Source: Lolium rigidum (taxonomy: Eukaryota > Streptophyta > Magnoliopsida > Poales > Poaceae). From it: DNA of 64,000 nt. The position numbers and the translations under genes were made by a program. Where the stretch lies: positions 37,380,256-37,444,255 of the forward strand of contig NC_061508.1 of assembly GCF_022539505.1 (NCBI RefSeq), given 5' to 3'. The notes under the pieces are model-generated. The model worked only from the letters and a program-made list of their open reading frames with translations. It had not been told where the DNA came from and did no database searches. Below are positions 35,261 to 46,222 of the stretch, piece by piece (position 1 is the first letter of the stretch; each line of letters starts with the position of its first letter).

Positions 35261-36809
35261 CTTCATTGTGGAAATATTTCTTCACTTATATGAAACGGCT
35301 GTTAGCATGCTTCTGTGTTGTGAAAGATGTCTGAAGTTGCAGCGAAACATGAAATCCTTGTGAAAGCAAGATCAAATGTTCTACAAATTTCATTGAGACG
35401 TGAGCGGAGGCCATTTTAAAATTATAATTTTCTAAACTAAAGTAACAGCCAAGGAACATTACTTCAAGGAACAGATAAGAAGGCAGTGTGAGACATGTTG
35501 TGGCTAGAACGGGTTGGGGGTTTGAAATATAAACACACGCTGCCACCATATGTTGGTACATATAAAGTGTTAGTAGTTTAACACATTTTTTTAGACGAGA
35601 GTCACTTGTCTCTCTTATTATATAAAGAGGTTTGAAAAATAACATTGGTTTCACATATATTTAAAATTGGTTTTATGATATTTTTCTAATTTCAAGCACG
35701 TTTCATAAATGTTTACATAAACACGAATTAGTTTCACATGTTTCAAATAGGTTTCATCTAGATTCCACAAAAAAGTTGAATTATTTCACTTATGTTTCGA
35801 ATTGTTTATGAGAAGTTCCGTTTATTTCACACAAGTTTCAAATAGGTATCATGAGGCTTTATCAAAGTTTCAAAATGTCCATAGAAGTTATTAAATCCGT
35901 TCAATAAAAGGATCCATTTGGAGTAAAATCTCATTAGAAATAAAAATTGAGGATCAACAATTCCCACCAAGTAATTCATCCATTCCAAACTTATCACTAT
36001 ATTACATAAAATATTTTAAGATAGTTAACCAATGTATAAGAGTTTAACTAAAACTATTGCATACACTTTTGCAAACAAAAAAAGAATCACAACGGTGGAG
36101 ATTGCAGTCAATATCATACAAGATTGCATCAGACTCACTTGCAGGCCCAAAGTTTTATAGAATGTCGAGCAACTTCGTGCATCTTAGCAAGAAACGATCA
36201 AATAATTATCTTGATGACGTGTAACATTCTTCTTGCTGCAATCAAGAACATGGCTTGAGAAAGGTTTAAGAAAAGTTTCATATGAATAAAATCTGATTCT
36301 CAAATGATAGCCCATGAAAACTCGGTAACAATTTTCCGTCTGGACATTCCACATCAGACAAGTTTACAAAAAAATTAGATATTTTTCTGTGGATTCCAAA
36401 AATATTTCAGACGTTTCAATTGATTGCAAGCATGCATTCAAAGAATTTCATAAGCATGCCAGTCATTTTCGCTTAATTTTCATTTATTGGGCCATGTTTT
36501 TGGGGAATTTTAGAACAATTCCAGAATTACATATTTTCGCAGGATTAATTAAAACATAATTCAAATTAGACCAGGTTTTCGAATTTGAGAGAGGCCAAAT
36601 CTGATAAAATAGTATCATTCAACTTTAGAAACATTTTCACATACATTTCAAACAAACAGATTTTTACAAAACATGATTGAATTGATTAGCTCACAACAGT
36701 AGTCACACTAAAAGTATAATTACCCCGCAGCAGCACTAGTAGCAATTAGCTCGCAGCAGCACTTTAGGAATAAAATCAGGATACAGTACAGAGAAAAAGG
36801 AGCAGCCAA
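35261..36809. other. AT-rich DNA with scattered TTTCA motifs
   Basis: The repeat array fades out and TTTCAC/TTTCAAATAGG motifs persist to about 35.9 kb in plus orientation. The rest is unassigned. A 122-codon minus-strand ORF at 35286-35654 has no recognisable domain. Confidence 0.4.
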
Positions 36810-37316
36810 TCACCTGCCCACGGCGGCCGGCCAGCGTAACCACCAGAAGCTTGAGTTGTGGAACCAGATTTTACACGTTAGCAAAGCATCTCGCAGGTCC
36901 AGCCCAATATCGTGGACGAGTAGCTGCCGTGTGCCGTCCTCAGGTAGTCTGGATTTACTGCCGCGGAGGCCGAATCGGGATCTTGTGCCTTGCCGCCGTT
37001 CAGCCAGATCGTTCACCGCAGTCGGACGCGGTTGCGACGGAGACGGCTGATCGAGTGCGCGTGAGCTCGTGCTCCTGCAGGGCGCCCTCGTTTCGGCAAC
37101 CACCTCGCTGCACCGAAGCAGCTCGTGCTGCTGCGAGGCGTTGTCGTTCCGGCCCCCACCTCTACGTACATACGCAGGCGACGAGGGGGTTGTCCGCCGT
37201 GGCAAAACGGGATGCGGCGGAGGAGGATGGCGAGAGCAGAGAGAGAGACGAGAGACGGACCAGCAAGCCCTAGCGATGTTCGGGACTCTGGAGGCCGGCT
37301 GGCCGCGCCGCCGCAT
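36810..37316 (-). other. GC-rich exon-like segment, unidentified
   Basis: A minus-strand ORF of 168 aa ends WPAAVGR with the stop overlapping a good splice donor (GGGCAG then GTGATT near 36812). Parts (LLVHDIGLDLRDALLTCKIW) look protein-like, others are low complexity, and all frames are rather open. Possibly the 5' exon of a captured gene. A GA microsatellite follows at about 37342-37360. Confidence 0.3.
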
Positions 37317-37906
37317 GCTCGAGATCTGTCCACGACTAGAACGAGAGAGAGAGAGAGAGTTGCGGAGAAGTCAGTTATATTTGGGTGTTTTTGCAATTTA
37401 CCTAGTTGGTTCCGGGAATAACACATTTGGCCAGGCGTGGATCTCAAACCGGCAACCAACGGCGGATTAGACTCCTACATATACCGTTGCCGGTAGAATC
37501 GCCGCTCTCGACCTCCTAGTCCTATATACGCCGCTCTTTAGCGGGATCAATCCCGGGCGCCGCCTGAAGCTGTAACTTTCCTGGGCCGCTAAATATGAGG
37601 CCCGGTAATATCTGGTAGTCGGTGGTCGACTACACTGCTTCCTTCCTTCTATTTCGATTTCGTGTAAACAATCCGTGACAATTCAAACACAAAACATAGT
37701 GAAGTACAATACGTTAGAATTTTGATTCTTCTGTTTTCAAGCGTTCTTTTGCCTTTCCACGGTGTACGTGTTGGAATAATTATATTTAACACGTATTGTT
37801 TTTATTGCTTTTAAATTTTGTATAGATCTAAAAACAAAAAACCATTATAACCCAATATATTACTCAGAAATATGCATGATCTTTTTTTAACGGCTGAACA
37901 TTTTTT
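37317..37906. other. Unassigned DNA
   Basis: Holds a 15-base inverted match to 20032-20046 (at 37465-37479). No genes seen. Confidence 0.35.
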
Positions 37907-38430
37907 GAATCCACGAGCAAAACGCCTTTTCAAACCCACGAAAATTTTCTAAACCACCATGAATATATTTTAATTCTCTCGTTTTTGTTCTGATTAGAGC
38001 ATGAACATTTTTCTATAGTGAACATTTTTATGCACGTGAATATTTTTCCAAATACATGAACAATTTCCCCAAAACCATGAATATTTCTCGAAACAAGTGT
38101 CATTTTTGAATCCATGAACATATTTTTTCCTACCCATGAATAATTGGTTGAACGTGTGAACATTTGTTGGTCGAATCCATGAGCAAAACTCTTTTTCAAA
38201 CACACGAACATTTTGTGAACCATCCTGAATATATTTCTATTCTCTCGTTTTTGTTCTGCTTAGGGCATGAACATTTTTCTCTAGTGAACATTTTTTATGC
38301 ACGTGAATAGTTTTCCGAATACATGAACACTTTTCCCAGAACCATGAATATTTTTTGAAACTAATGTCATTTTTGAATCCATGAACATATTCTTTTGTAC
38401 CCGTGAATAATTAGTTGAATGTGTGATTTT
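37907..38430. repeat. Two-copy tandem duplication, 266-bp unit, GAACATTTTT type
   Basis: GAATCCA(C/T)GAGCAAAAC starts copies at 37907 and 38173. Within each copy GAACATTTTT/CATGAATAT motifs recur every 20-30 bp. It belongs to a low-complexity repeat common in Pooideae. Confidence 0.85.
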
Positions 38431-39227
38431 TTCCAACATGAACATTTTTATACATTGAACATTTTTTTAATTTGAAGATTTTTTAAAAACATGAAAATTT
38501 TGGAAACCAGCGAACATTCTAAAATTTTCTAAACGTAATGCCAATTCTTTGATTATGCACCCAGTAAACATTTTCTCGTACCCGCTAAAGAATTTTTATG
38601 AATCACTGAAAAAACTTAAATCAAAAAATTGTTCAAACAAAAAATTAAACTTTAAAATGTCCAAATTTAAAAATTGTTTAAATTCAAAAGTTAAAATCTG
38701 AAAAAAGTTCAAACTTAGAAATGCTCAGATTTTAGATAATGTTAAAATTTGATAAAATTTACATTTTGAAAATGGCAAAATCGAAAAATATTCGTTACAA
38801 TATTCAAAATTGAAATGTATTCAATTTGAAAAATTGTCAAATCTGAACATTTTTCAAATCCATTTTTTTCGAATCCAAACAATTTTTAATCTGAACTTTA
38901 TAAAAAGAAAGAAAAATTAAAAACTGAAAACAATAAAAAAAACCTGCGAACTCTGAAAATCGAAGTCACGAGCCTAGAAGAAAACCACCAGGAGAAAACC
39001 GACTTTCCTTCCCACGAAATAGTGACCCATCTGTCGACGTGGTGGCAAAACCTCTGTGCGATGTCTCATATACGACCTATACAGAGCGATGAATAGAAAT
39101 CACCACAGCTTTGCCCGTGCAGTAGAAGCTAAAGTGAATAAGTGATATCCTGAAAAAACACCATAAAGGGTATGTAAAAGCTCAATCTCTAGAGTTTACC
39201 CGTGATTGCGAAGTAGGGTTGCAAGTC
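38431..39227. other. AT-rich low-complexity DNA continuing the GAACATTTTT repeat
   Basis: 38431-38940 is an AAATTTGAA-like degenerate repeat with no coding capacity. 38941-39227 is the target region of the LINE insertion and is otherwise unassigned. Confidence 0.5.
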
Positions 39228-39243
39228 GAATGCCCACGCTTTG

Positions 39244-40490
39244 CCTTTGTTCCAGGACGGATGATCACTGATAATGCACTCTTGGCTTTCGAGTGCTTGC
39301 ACTTTTTGGAACATGGTACATCTGCAAATTCTTCTTTTTGCGCCTATAAATTGGATTTATCCAAAGCTTATGACAGAGTAGATTGATCTTTCTTGGAGTC
39401 TACTATGCATAAAATGGGGTTCTCTCATCGGTGGATACAATGGATAATGGCATGTGTTACCACGGTGAGATATTCAGTCAAATTCAATGGAACCTTATTG
39501 GAAGCATTTACTCCTACACGTGGACTAAGACAGGGGGATCCCCTCTCTCCCTTCCTATTCTTGTTCGTGGCTGATGGTCTATCCGCTCTCCTGAGTAGAG
39601 AAGTGGAAAATAATGGTATATCACCGGTTAAAGTGTGTCGTCGTGCCCCTGGGATTTCACATCTTCTTTTTGCTGATGACACATTGTTGTTCTTCCGGGC
39701 ATCTAGAGATGAGGCGTTGCGAGTTAAGCTTGTTATGGAGGAGTATGCTAATGGCACGGGGCAACTTATTAATCCTGCCAAATGTTCTATCATTTTTGGT
39801 GCTGCTTTCCCACAGGGTACTCAGGATGAAGTCCGATCTATTTTGCAAATTCTAAATCCCGAGTTTGAAGAGAAGTACCTTGGATTACCAACACCGGATG
39901 GAAGGATGCATAAAGGACGATTTGTCAATCTACAATCACGTTTATGCAAACTTTTGATGGATTGGGGTGATAGTCTGCACTCACAAAGTGCACGTGAAGT
40001 TTTGATCAAGGCCATAGCGCAAGCTGTCCCCGCATACGTCATGGGGGTGTTTAAGCTACCTTTCTCGGTTTGTGATGATCTCACCAAACTCGTCCGGGAC
40101 TACTGGTGGGGTGTTGAGCATGGTAAAAGAAAGACACATTGGGTGAACTGGAATACAATGCAGCGGTCTAAAATGCAAGGTGGTATGGGTTTCCGTGATA
40201 TGCGCCTATTTAATCAGGCTCTCTTAGCTCGCCAAGCATGGAGGCTCATTGCCTTCCCGGACAGCTTGTGTTCTCGTGTATTGAAAGCTCGGTATTACCC
40301 TCAGGGTGAGCTAATGGATACTGTTTTTTACTGGCAATCCATCATCTTCATGGTCTGCCATCTCATATGGCTTGGAACTCTTGAAAAAGGGCCTTATCTG
40401 GAGGGTAGGAAATGGCGAACGTATAAGAATATGGAGGGACAACTGGTTACCAAGGCAAGCGTATGGCAAAACCTTGTCTCCTAAGAGAAA
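39244..40490 (+). pseudogene. LINE reverse transcriptase, truncated and broken
   Basis: The frame begins FVPGRMITDNALLAFECLHF, then YKLDLSKAYDRVD, where a TGA at 39372 stands in place of the usual Trp. It continues MGFSHRWIQWIM, RGLRQGDPLSPFLFLF and the catalytic LLFADDTLLFF (the FADD form of the YxDD box). The C-terminal thumb and connection region (CKLLMDWGDSLHSQSAREVLI, KMQGGMGFRDMRLFNQALLA) follows. After GELMDTVF at about 40325 the frame shifts and the family sequence is lost until 40579. Inactive because of the N-terminal loss, one stop and one frameshift. Confidence 0.88.
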
Positions 40491-40578
40491 TCGGAGACTT
40501 CGGCGAGTATCGTAACTCCTGGATGTTCAAGGTAATTGGAATACCCAGCTAATACATGCAACCTTTTACCCTATTGAC

Positions 40579-41292
40579 GTGGAGGCAATATTAAGAATCA
40601 AGCCATCAAGGGCTGGTCATTCTGATCTTTTAGCTTGGCAGCCAGAACGTTCGGGTATTTTTTCAGTGCGATCAGCATACAAGCTAGCTTTTAGCGAGTT
40701 ACCAGAACAGTGTGCATACGGATCCTCTAGCACTCGGACAGAGAAGGATCCATGTTGGTCCAAGATTTGGGGCTCTTCGGTTCCTCCTAAGGTGAAAACC
40801 TTCGCGTGGCGTGCTGCGTCTAATGCGCTTGCTACGGAAACAAACAAACTGAGAAGAAATATGAAGGTTTCAGGACGATGCAAAATCTGTGAAGATGATA
40901 TGGAGGATGTAGCGCATGCCCTCTGTCATTGTCCTCATGCCAGGAATCTATGGAATGTGATGCGAACCTGTTGGCATCTACCATCTGCTAAAGAGCTTCA
41001 AGTTTCTTCACCCCTTTGGTTTAGAACGATTGTGATGGAGATTCCAAATAATATGGTGGACTGTTTACTGTTGGTGGCCTGGAGGGCTTGGTATGCAAGG
41101 AATGAAATAACACATGACAAACCACTCCCATCACTGGAAGGGTCTAAGAGGTTTTTGTGCAGCTACGCCAAAACACTTCGTGATATCAAGGAGCTCTCCA
41201 CGGAGCAGATTCTGAAAGGGAAACAACCGTTACTCTTCCCAGATTCGCAAGCCGGGCCTATTCCAATTAAGGAGCAGGCACCTGTAAGTTAA
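40579..41292 (+). pseudogene. LINE zf-RVT (zinc-binding in reverse transcriptase) segment
   Basis: A 237-codon frame contains the zf-RVT core SKIWGSSVPPKVKTFAWRAA..NALATETNK and the metal ligands CKICEDDMEDVAHALCHCPHAR. It is in a different frame from the reverse transcriptase block and from the RNase H block, so two frameshifts separate the original single ORF2 product. It follows directly after the broken polymerase segment. Confidence 0.8.
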
Positions 41293-41756
41293 CAATTGAT
41301 GGATCTTTCCGTGCAGAGGATGGCACAGCAGGAATCGGCATGGTACTGCGGGATGATACAGGCGAAGTTATTTTTTCAGCTTGCCAGTTTATTAATTCTT
41401 GTGAGGAAGCTTTTGAAGCCGAATTACTGGCTTGCTCTGAAGGTTTAGGCCTTGCCATCCAACACTGTCAGCTACCAATACTTATCGACTCTGATTGCAC
41501 GCAACTCATATCAGCTCTGAAGAATCCAGCGCAGGACCGTTCGGCATTCCTGCATATTATCACAGGGATTAAGAATTTAGCTAGTTCTACTCGTGTTTGC
41601 AACTTTGTAAAAGTGGATCGTAGGCAAGTTAGGGTTAGTCACTGTCTTGCTAACTGGGCAAGGACAGAGCGCCAATCTCTTTTATCGTTCGGTTCTGGTC
41701 CTCCTGTGTTTCTCCAGGAGCTGGAATTGGAGCGCCTTGTAACCCCTGTTGCTTAA
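41286..41756 (+). pseudogene. LINE RNase H domain
   Basis: Reads LTIDGSFRAEDGTAGIGMVL, then FEAELLACSEGLGLA, LPILIDSDCTQLI and RVSHCLANWA. These carry the catalytic D (IDGSF), E (EAELLA), D (IDSDC) and a late His of an RNase H fold. Many plant LINEs end this way. One extra base near 41285 puts it out of frame with the zf-RVT part. The stop comes at 41754, followed by a short 3' end and poly(A). Confidence 0.82.
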
Positions 41757-41801
41757 TAAAGATCTAGTTTTACCCGCAAAAAAAAGAATGCCCACGCTTT
41801 G

Positions 41802-42090
41802 GGCAGATTCATTCCACTTGCTAGCAATAGTACTTCCGACGAGATCCCCCCGCGTGGTCCCGCACGGGCGCCTAACCCTAGCCGCCGGTCGCGCCCCCCC
41901 CCCCCACCTCGCCGCGTCCCCTCCCCTCGCCGCCGCCAGCGCGCGCCGCCGGGCGAAGCCCGTGTGGTAGGCGGCGATGAGGTCTTCCCCTTCCGTGGCG
42001 GGCGCTGAGGCTCGCGGGAGATCGTGCAGGGATCTGCGCGGGCTGGGCCTCTCCAGCCGGGCGGCGGCGGTGCTCCGGGCGGCGGCGGTC
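41802..42090. other. GC-rich segment between two LINE pieces
   Basis: Contains GCGCCTAACCCTAGCCGCCG and C-rich runs, like 5' untranslated leaders of grass LINEs or genes. The minus-strand LINE protein homology stops at its right edge (about 42090). No gene is proposed. Confidence 0.35.
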
Positions 42091-42860
42091 TCTTGGCTAC
42101 CTGCTCCGCCGACGGAAGTCTCCCCCTAATGAGTTGCCAAAGGAACACTCGAATCTTCGGGGGAAGCCTTGTAGCCCACACCTCTTTGAAGAAAGTGACT
42201 GTCGCCCCTTGCGACAGGAGGAGGTATAGGGAGTGTGTGGAGAAAACCCCGGACGGCTCTAGGGCCCAAGAGACCTGGTCCTCCCCCATGGAGTGAGGAT
42301 GTAGATCGAAAATCCTGCAGAGATTCTCCCATTCTACCATCTCTTCCGTGCCAAAGGTTCGCCGCAACCTGATGTGCCACCCCCATCCGCCCTGACCGCA
42401 GCTACTGTGGTGAAATGATTATCACAGCAAGCGAAGAGGCGCGGGAACGATAGGTGAAGCGGGGCCCTCCCCATCCACTAGTCCAACCAGAAGTACGTCC
42501 GCCTCCCATCGTGGACGAGGTGCTTAGCCCGAAGCTTGAATTACCATTTAAGCTTATGTATCGTCTTCCAGAATTGGGACCCTGTAGTTGGTACCCGCGG
42601 GGAAAACAAGTCATTATTGCCCAGGTACTTAGCTCTTAGTAGGTCCGCCCATAGACCGTCCGCATTTTGGTAGAGCTTCCAAATCCAGCCTACCATGAGA
42701 GCAATGTTCATGTTCTTGGTGAGAAGGACTCCCAACCCTCCAAATTCCTTAGGTCTACATACCGTAGCCCAGTCCACCATATGATATTTGCGCTTGTTAC
42801 CGACTCCTTCCTAGAAGAATCTGCTTCTCGTGGTGTTCATCGCCCCATGCGTCGAATCGT
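42091..42860 (-). mobile_element. LINE piece A: reverse transcriptase C-terminus and start of zf-RVT
   Basis: On the minus strand: MNTTRSRFF, a stop in place of Trp, EGVGNKRKYHMVDWATVCRP, KEFGGLGVLLTKNMNIALMV, LWADLLRAKYLG, then after a frameshift FGTEEMVEWENLCRIFDLHP and the zf-RVT entry VWATRLPPKIRVFLWQLIRG. This is the end of the polymerase and the start of the zinc domain. The 3' end with poly(A) is missing. Confidence 0.8.
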
Positions 42861-42864
42861 AGAG

Positions 42865-44110
42865 AAGGTAAACGAGGTGGTCTGCTGGTCGAGGATTAGA
42901 CGCTTCAATGATGCTATTGCGGCTATGTCCCTAAGGGAATTGAATCGGGCAGGGGCTCGATTCACCTGGACCAACAACCAGTTGGATCCTATTCGCTCGG
43001 TGCTTGACATGGTGTTTGTCTCCCCCTCGTGGGAGACGATTTTTCCTCTGTGCTCACTCCCGGCGGTCACGAGGATTGGGTCTGACCACAACCCCCTACT
43101 GCTGGATAGTGGGAAAAATGGGATCAAGAGGCCACCACGGTTCTTTTTTCAAACCTGGTGGTTTGGTATGGCCGGATTTGACGAGCTTGTTAGGGGCAAG
43201 ATTGAGCATTGCATACAAGAGAAGGGGCCTCATCGGTGCAACATTGAGCTCTGGCAATGTATCTCCAGATGCTTGCGCCAGTTCCTCAAGGGGTGGGGTG
43301 CGAACCTCGGAAAGGAGAAACTGGACTTCCGGGCGTAGCTCCTGCGTAGGGTGGGCGAGTTAGACGCGATTGCGGACTCCACCGGGCTGGATGAGGAGGG
43401 ATGGGCCCTCCACTATTACCTTGAGGACCAGCTTGTCCATGTGGACGAGGTGGTGGAGGAATATTGGAGGCAACGTAGCCGCCTTCAATGGACTTTCAAA
43501 GGGGATGCATGTACTGCCTACTTTCATGCGATCGCAAATCGGAGGAGGGTTAAGTGCATGATTCCGCGTCTTAGGGTAGACGATACGGAGATTGATGACC
43601 AGAAGGGTTTGATTGACCATATCTACAGCTTCTACTCTGGGCATATGGGGGCAGAAGGAGAACAACAGGTGTTTTCACTTGGCCCTGACCTGTAGGACGA
43701 GGCGGCAAAGATCTCACAGGAGGAGAACTTAGCCTTGGAGATTACTTTCACACCGAAGGAGTTGGACGATGTCCTCCACTCAATGAAACAGGACTCGGCT
43801 CCGGGACTGGATGGGTTTCTGGTGTTGTTCTTCAAGAAGTTCTGGGGAAGTCTTAAAGGACCCATTCTACAGATTCTCAACGATTTTGCCCTAGGGAGGG
43901 TGGATATCGCTCGGTTAAACTTCGGCATTATCTCTCTTATCCCGAAGGTGAAAGGGGTCGATGACATTAAGTAGTTCCGGCCCATAGCGCTTATCAGCGT
44001 CATTTTCAAGTTCATAGCTAAAACGTATGTGATTAGGCTCGGACCTATAGTGAATAGGACGATCGACAGGAACCAGACTGCGTTCATCAAGGGCAGGTGA
44101 CGAGGCGGTT
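42865..44110 (+). mobile_element. LINE piece B: endonuclease C-terminus and reverse transcriptase N-terminus, opposite strand
   Basis: On the plus strand: NRAGARFTWTNNQLDPIRSV, then IGSDHNPLLLD (the terminal SDH of the AP-type endonuclease), WTFKGDACTAYFHAIANRRR, FTPKELDDVLHSMKQDSAPG, and after a stop FRPIALISVIFKFIAK ... NRNQTAFIKGR-like text to 44095. Stops at 43336, 43693 and 43972 break it. It points away from piece A, with the junction near 42860. It ends where an LTR fragment begins. Confidence 0.82.
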
Positions 44111-44128
44111 CCTCGGCAATGCCCACCA

Positions 44129-44925
44129 TGAGGGGCTTGGGTTTTTAGAGAAAGGCGACGACGGAAGTTCCGGGAGCGAGGCGGTACACGACGTACCCAG
44201 GTTCACGTCCCCGCGGTGGAGGATCGCTACGTCCTGCTAGCAATCCACTATATGAATATATATGTACAGGGGGCCGCCATAGGCGTAGTTGTTGGATCTA
44301 GTCTAGTTCTAGTTCGCGGGTTGCGATGTCTAGGCGAGTCGCCTCTATGATGTATGTTTCTGATTGTGTGTGTCCCTAAGGGGTGCCCCTGCCTGGCTTT
44401 ATATATCAGTCAAGTTAGGGTTTACAAGAGTCCTAGTAGGATCCGTATTGGAGTCTTCTTTCCTTGTAGTCCAAGTTGAGGTGCGTGCAGGTCCAGCTTG
44501 TCGAGTCCCCGTGCTGGTCCGAGCTTCATTGTTTGCTCCGGGTATGGCAATGTCGAGTACCCGAAGGGTTATGCCCACGTCGGTAGCCCCCGAGTGTCGG
44601 GCCGAAGTGAAGCTCGGGCGGAGACTAAAGTTGTCTTCGCCGAATGTCTTGATCATCCGCTGAATCTTGTGCTTGATGTAGAGTCGAAGTTGCTTTCTGT
44701 CGGGTGCGCGAAGCGCTCTCGATGGGAGTAGCCCCCGAGTCTATGGGCGGGTGCTTGCAGCCACGCATAGACTCAAGTTGTACTACTCGAAGATCTTGAT
44801 TGTTGATGCTGACGTCTTCAACTTTATTCTTCTTTGTTGGCGAGGTTGCCATATTTTTTATCGGGTGCGCGACTAGCGCTCCCGATGGGAGTAGCCCCCG
44901 AGCCTCGTAGATAAATATGAAATAG
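44129..44925. mobile_element. Fragment of another LTR retrotransposon
   Basis: Starts TGAGGGGCTTGGGTTTTTAG, then ACACGACGTACCCAGGTTCA and two GGGAGTAGCCCCCGAG motifs (near 44727 and 44888), text typical of Pooideae Gypsy-type LTRs. A second end and TSD were not found. Confidence 0.55.
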
Positions 44926-45074
44926 TTATGTATAGGGTGTAAAAAATGCTAAGTCAAACACCGTAGACTTTTTCAAGTTCCGAGAACTTGATGCCGATGA
45001 CTTTGATGATGCCATAGATAGAGGAGTTGATGATTCAGATGATATCCCAGGAGAGCCGATGATTGAGATGATGG
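44926..45074 (+). other. Short acidic open frame of unknown origin
   Basis: The frame reads FFKFRELDADDFDDAIDRGV, DDSDDIPGEPMIEMMV and stop, ending precisely where the Copia LTR starts. Perhaps the tail of a transposon protein interrupted by the LTR. Confidence 0.3.
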
Positions 45075-45754
45075 TGTAGGGATTCGTTGCATAGAAACAA
45101 AAAATTTCCTACCGCAAGAACGCAATCCAAGCCAAGATGCAATCTAGAAGACGGGAGCAACGAGGGGATGATCGAGACTAACCCTTGAAGATTTCCAAAG
45201 CCTATAAGAGTAGGATCTTATTGTTGCGGTAGACGATCACTTGCCGCTTGCAAAAGCGCGTAGAAGATCTTGATCACGGTGCCACGATCGGGCAGCACCT
45301 CCGTACTCGGTCACACGTTCGGTGTTGATGAAGACGACGTCCTTCTCCCCGTTCCAGCGGGCAGCGGAAGTAGTAGATCCTCCTTGGAATCTCGGCAGCA
45401 CGACGGCGTGGTGGCGGTGGTGGTGGAGATCTCCGATAGAGCTTTGCCTAAGCTGTGTGGGAGAGAGAAGTAGGAGGGAACCGCTAGGGTTTGGGAGAGG
45501 GGGCGCCGGCTAGGGCAGCCTTGAGGGGTGCGGCCATGGTGGTGTTGTGGTGGCCGGCCAGCCCCTCTCCTCCCCTCTTTATATAGGTGGAAGCCCCAAG
45601 GTTTAGGTCAAAGTGTCCGAATAAGACCCCAACAAAAAAACCTTCCATGTGACCAAACCTAGGGGGAGTGGGACTCCCCCCTTTCCTTGGTGGGGTGGCC
45701 GGCCACCATGGTGGGGAGTCCACTAGGGACTCCTCCTCCCTTAGGCTGGCCGGC
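45075..45754 (-). mobile_element. BARE/Angela-like Copia LTR, left part (3' end of the LTR)
   Basis: On the minus strand this is the end of a Copia LTR. Its terminus TGTAGGGATTCGTTGCATAG at 45075 is the complement of ...CCCTACA, and the family's text CAATCCAAGCCAAGATGCAA follows. No tRNA-Met primer site abuts it on the left, so the left flank is not the 5' interior of the same element. The LTR is cut at 45754 by LTR element 3 and resumes at 63344 (63349 after the TSD). Confidence 0.75.
45578..45585 (-). promoter_or_regulatory. TATA box of the Copia LTR
   Basis: TATATAAA on the minus strand, about 500 bp from the LTR 3' end, within a GC-rich flank. The heat-shock-like cluster at 63396-63433 would have been about 220-250 bp upstream before element 3 inserted. 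Confidence 0.6.
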
Positions 45755-46222
45755 TGATGGCGTGTATTTCACACGTTCGTTGGGCAACCCCAAGAGGAAG
45801 GTATGATGCGCACAGCAGCAAGTTTTCCCTCAGAAAGAAACCAAGGTTTATCGAACCAGGAGGAGCCAAGAAGCACGTTGAAGGTTGATGGCGGCGGGAT
45901 GTAGTGCGGCGCAACACCGGAGATTCCGGCGCCAACGTGGAACCTGCACAACACAACCAAAGTACTTTGCCCCAACGAAACAGTGGAGGTTGTCAATCTC
46001 ACCGGCTTGCCGTAACAAAGGATTAACCGTATTGTGTGGAAGATGATTGTTTGCGAGAAAACAAGTAAAAACAAGTATTGCAGTAGATTGTATTTCAGTA
46101 AAGAGAATTGGACCGGGGTCCACAGTTCACTAGAGGTGTCTCTCCCATAAGACGAACAGCATGTTGGGTGAACAAATTACAGTTGGGCAATTGACAAATA
46201 AAGAGAGCATGACCATGCACAT
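45755..46222 (-). repeat. Left (3') LTR of element 3, first part
   Basis: 468 bp. Continues at 53240 on the other side of element 2; the two parts total 1600 bp. Confidence 0.9.

Larger units (their letters stand above)
39228..41801 (+). mobile_element. 5'-truncated LINE with 16-bp target duplication and poly(A)
   Basis: The 16-bp direct repeat GAATGCCCACGCTTTG (39228-39243 and 41786-41801) flanks the element, and an A8 tail ends at 41785. The element starts inside the reverse transcriptase domain, so endonuclease and ORF1 were lost at insertion by 5' truncation. Three blocks follow in order: reverse transcriptase, zf-RVT zinc-binding domain, RNase H. Confidence 0.92.

Noticed and set aside
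41753..42367. 204-aa minus-strand ORF as one protein
   Set aside because: Only residues up to about 95 match LINE zf-RVT. The rest is read-through into GC-rich DNA left of about 42090.
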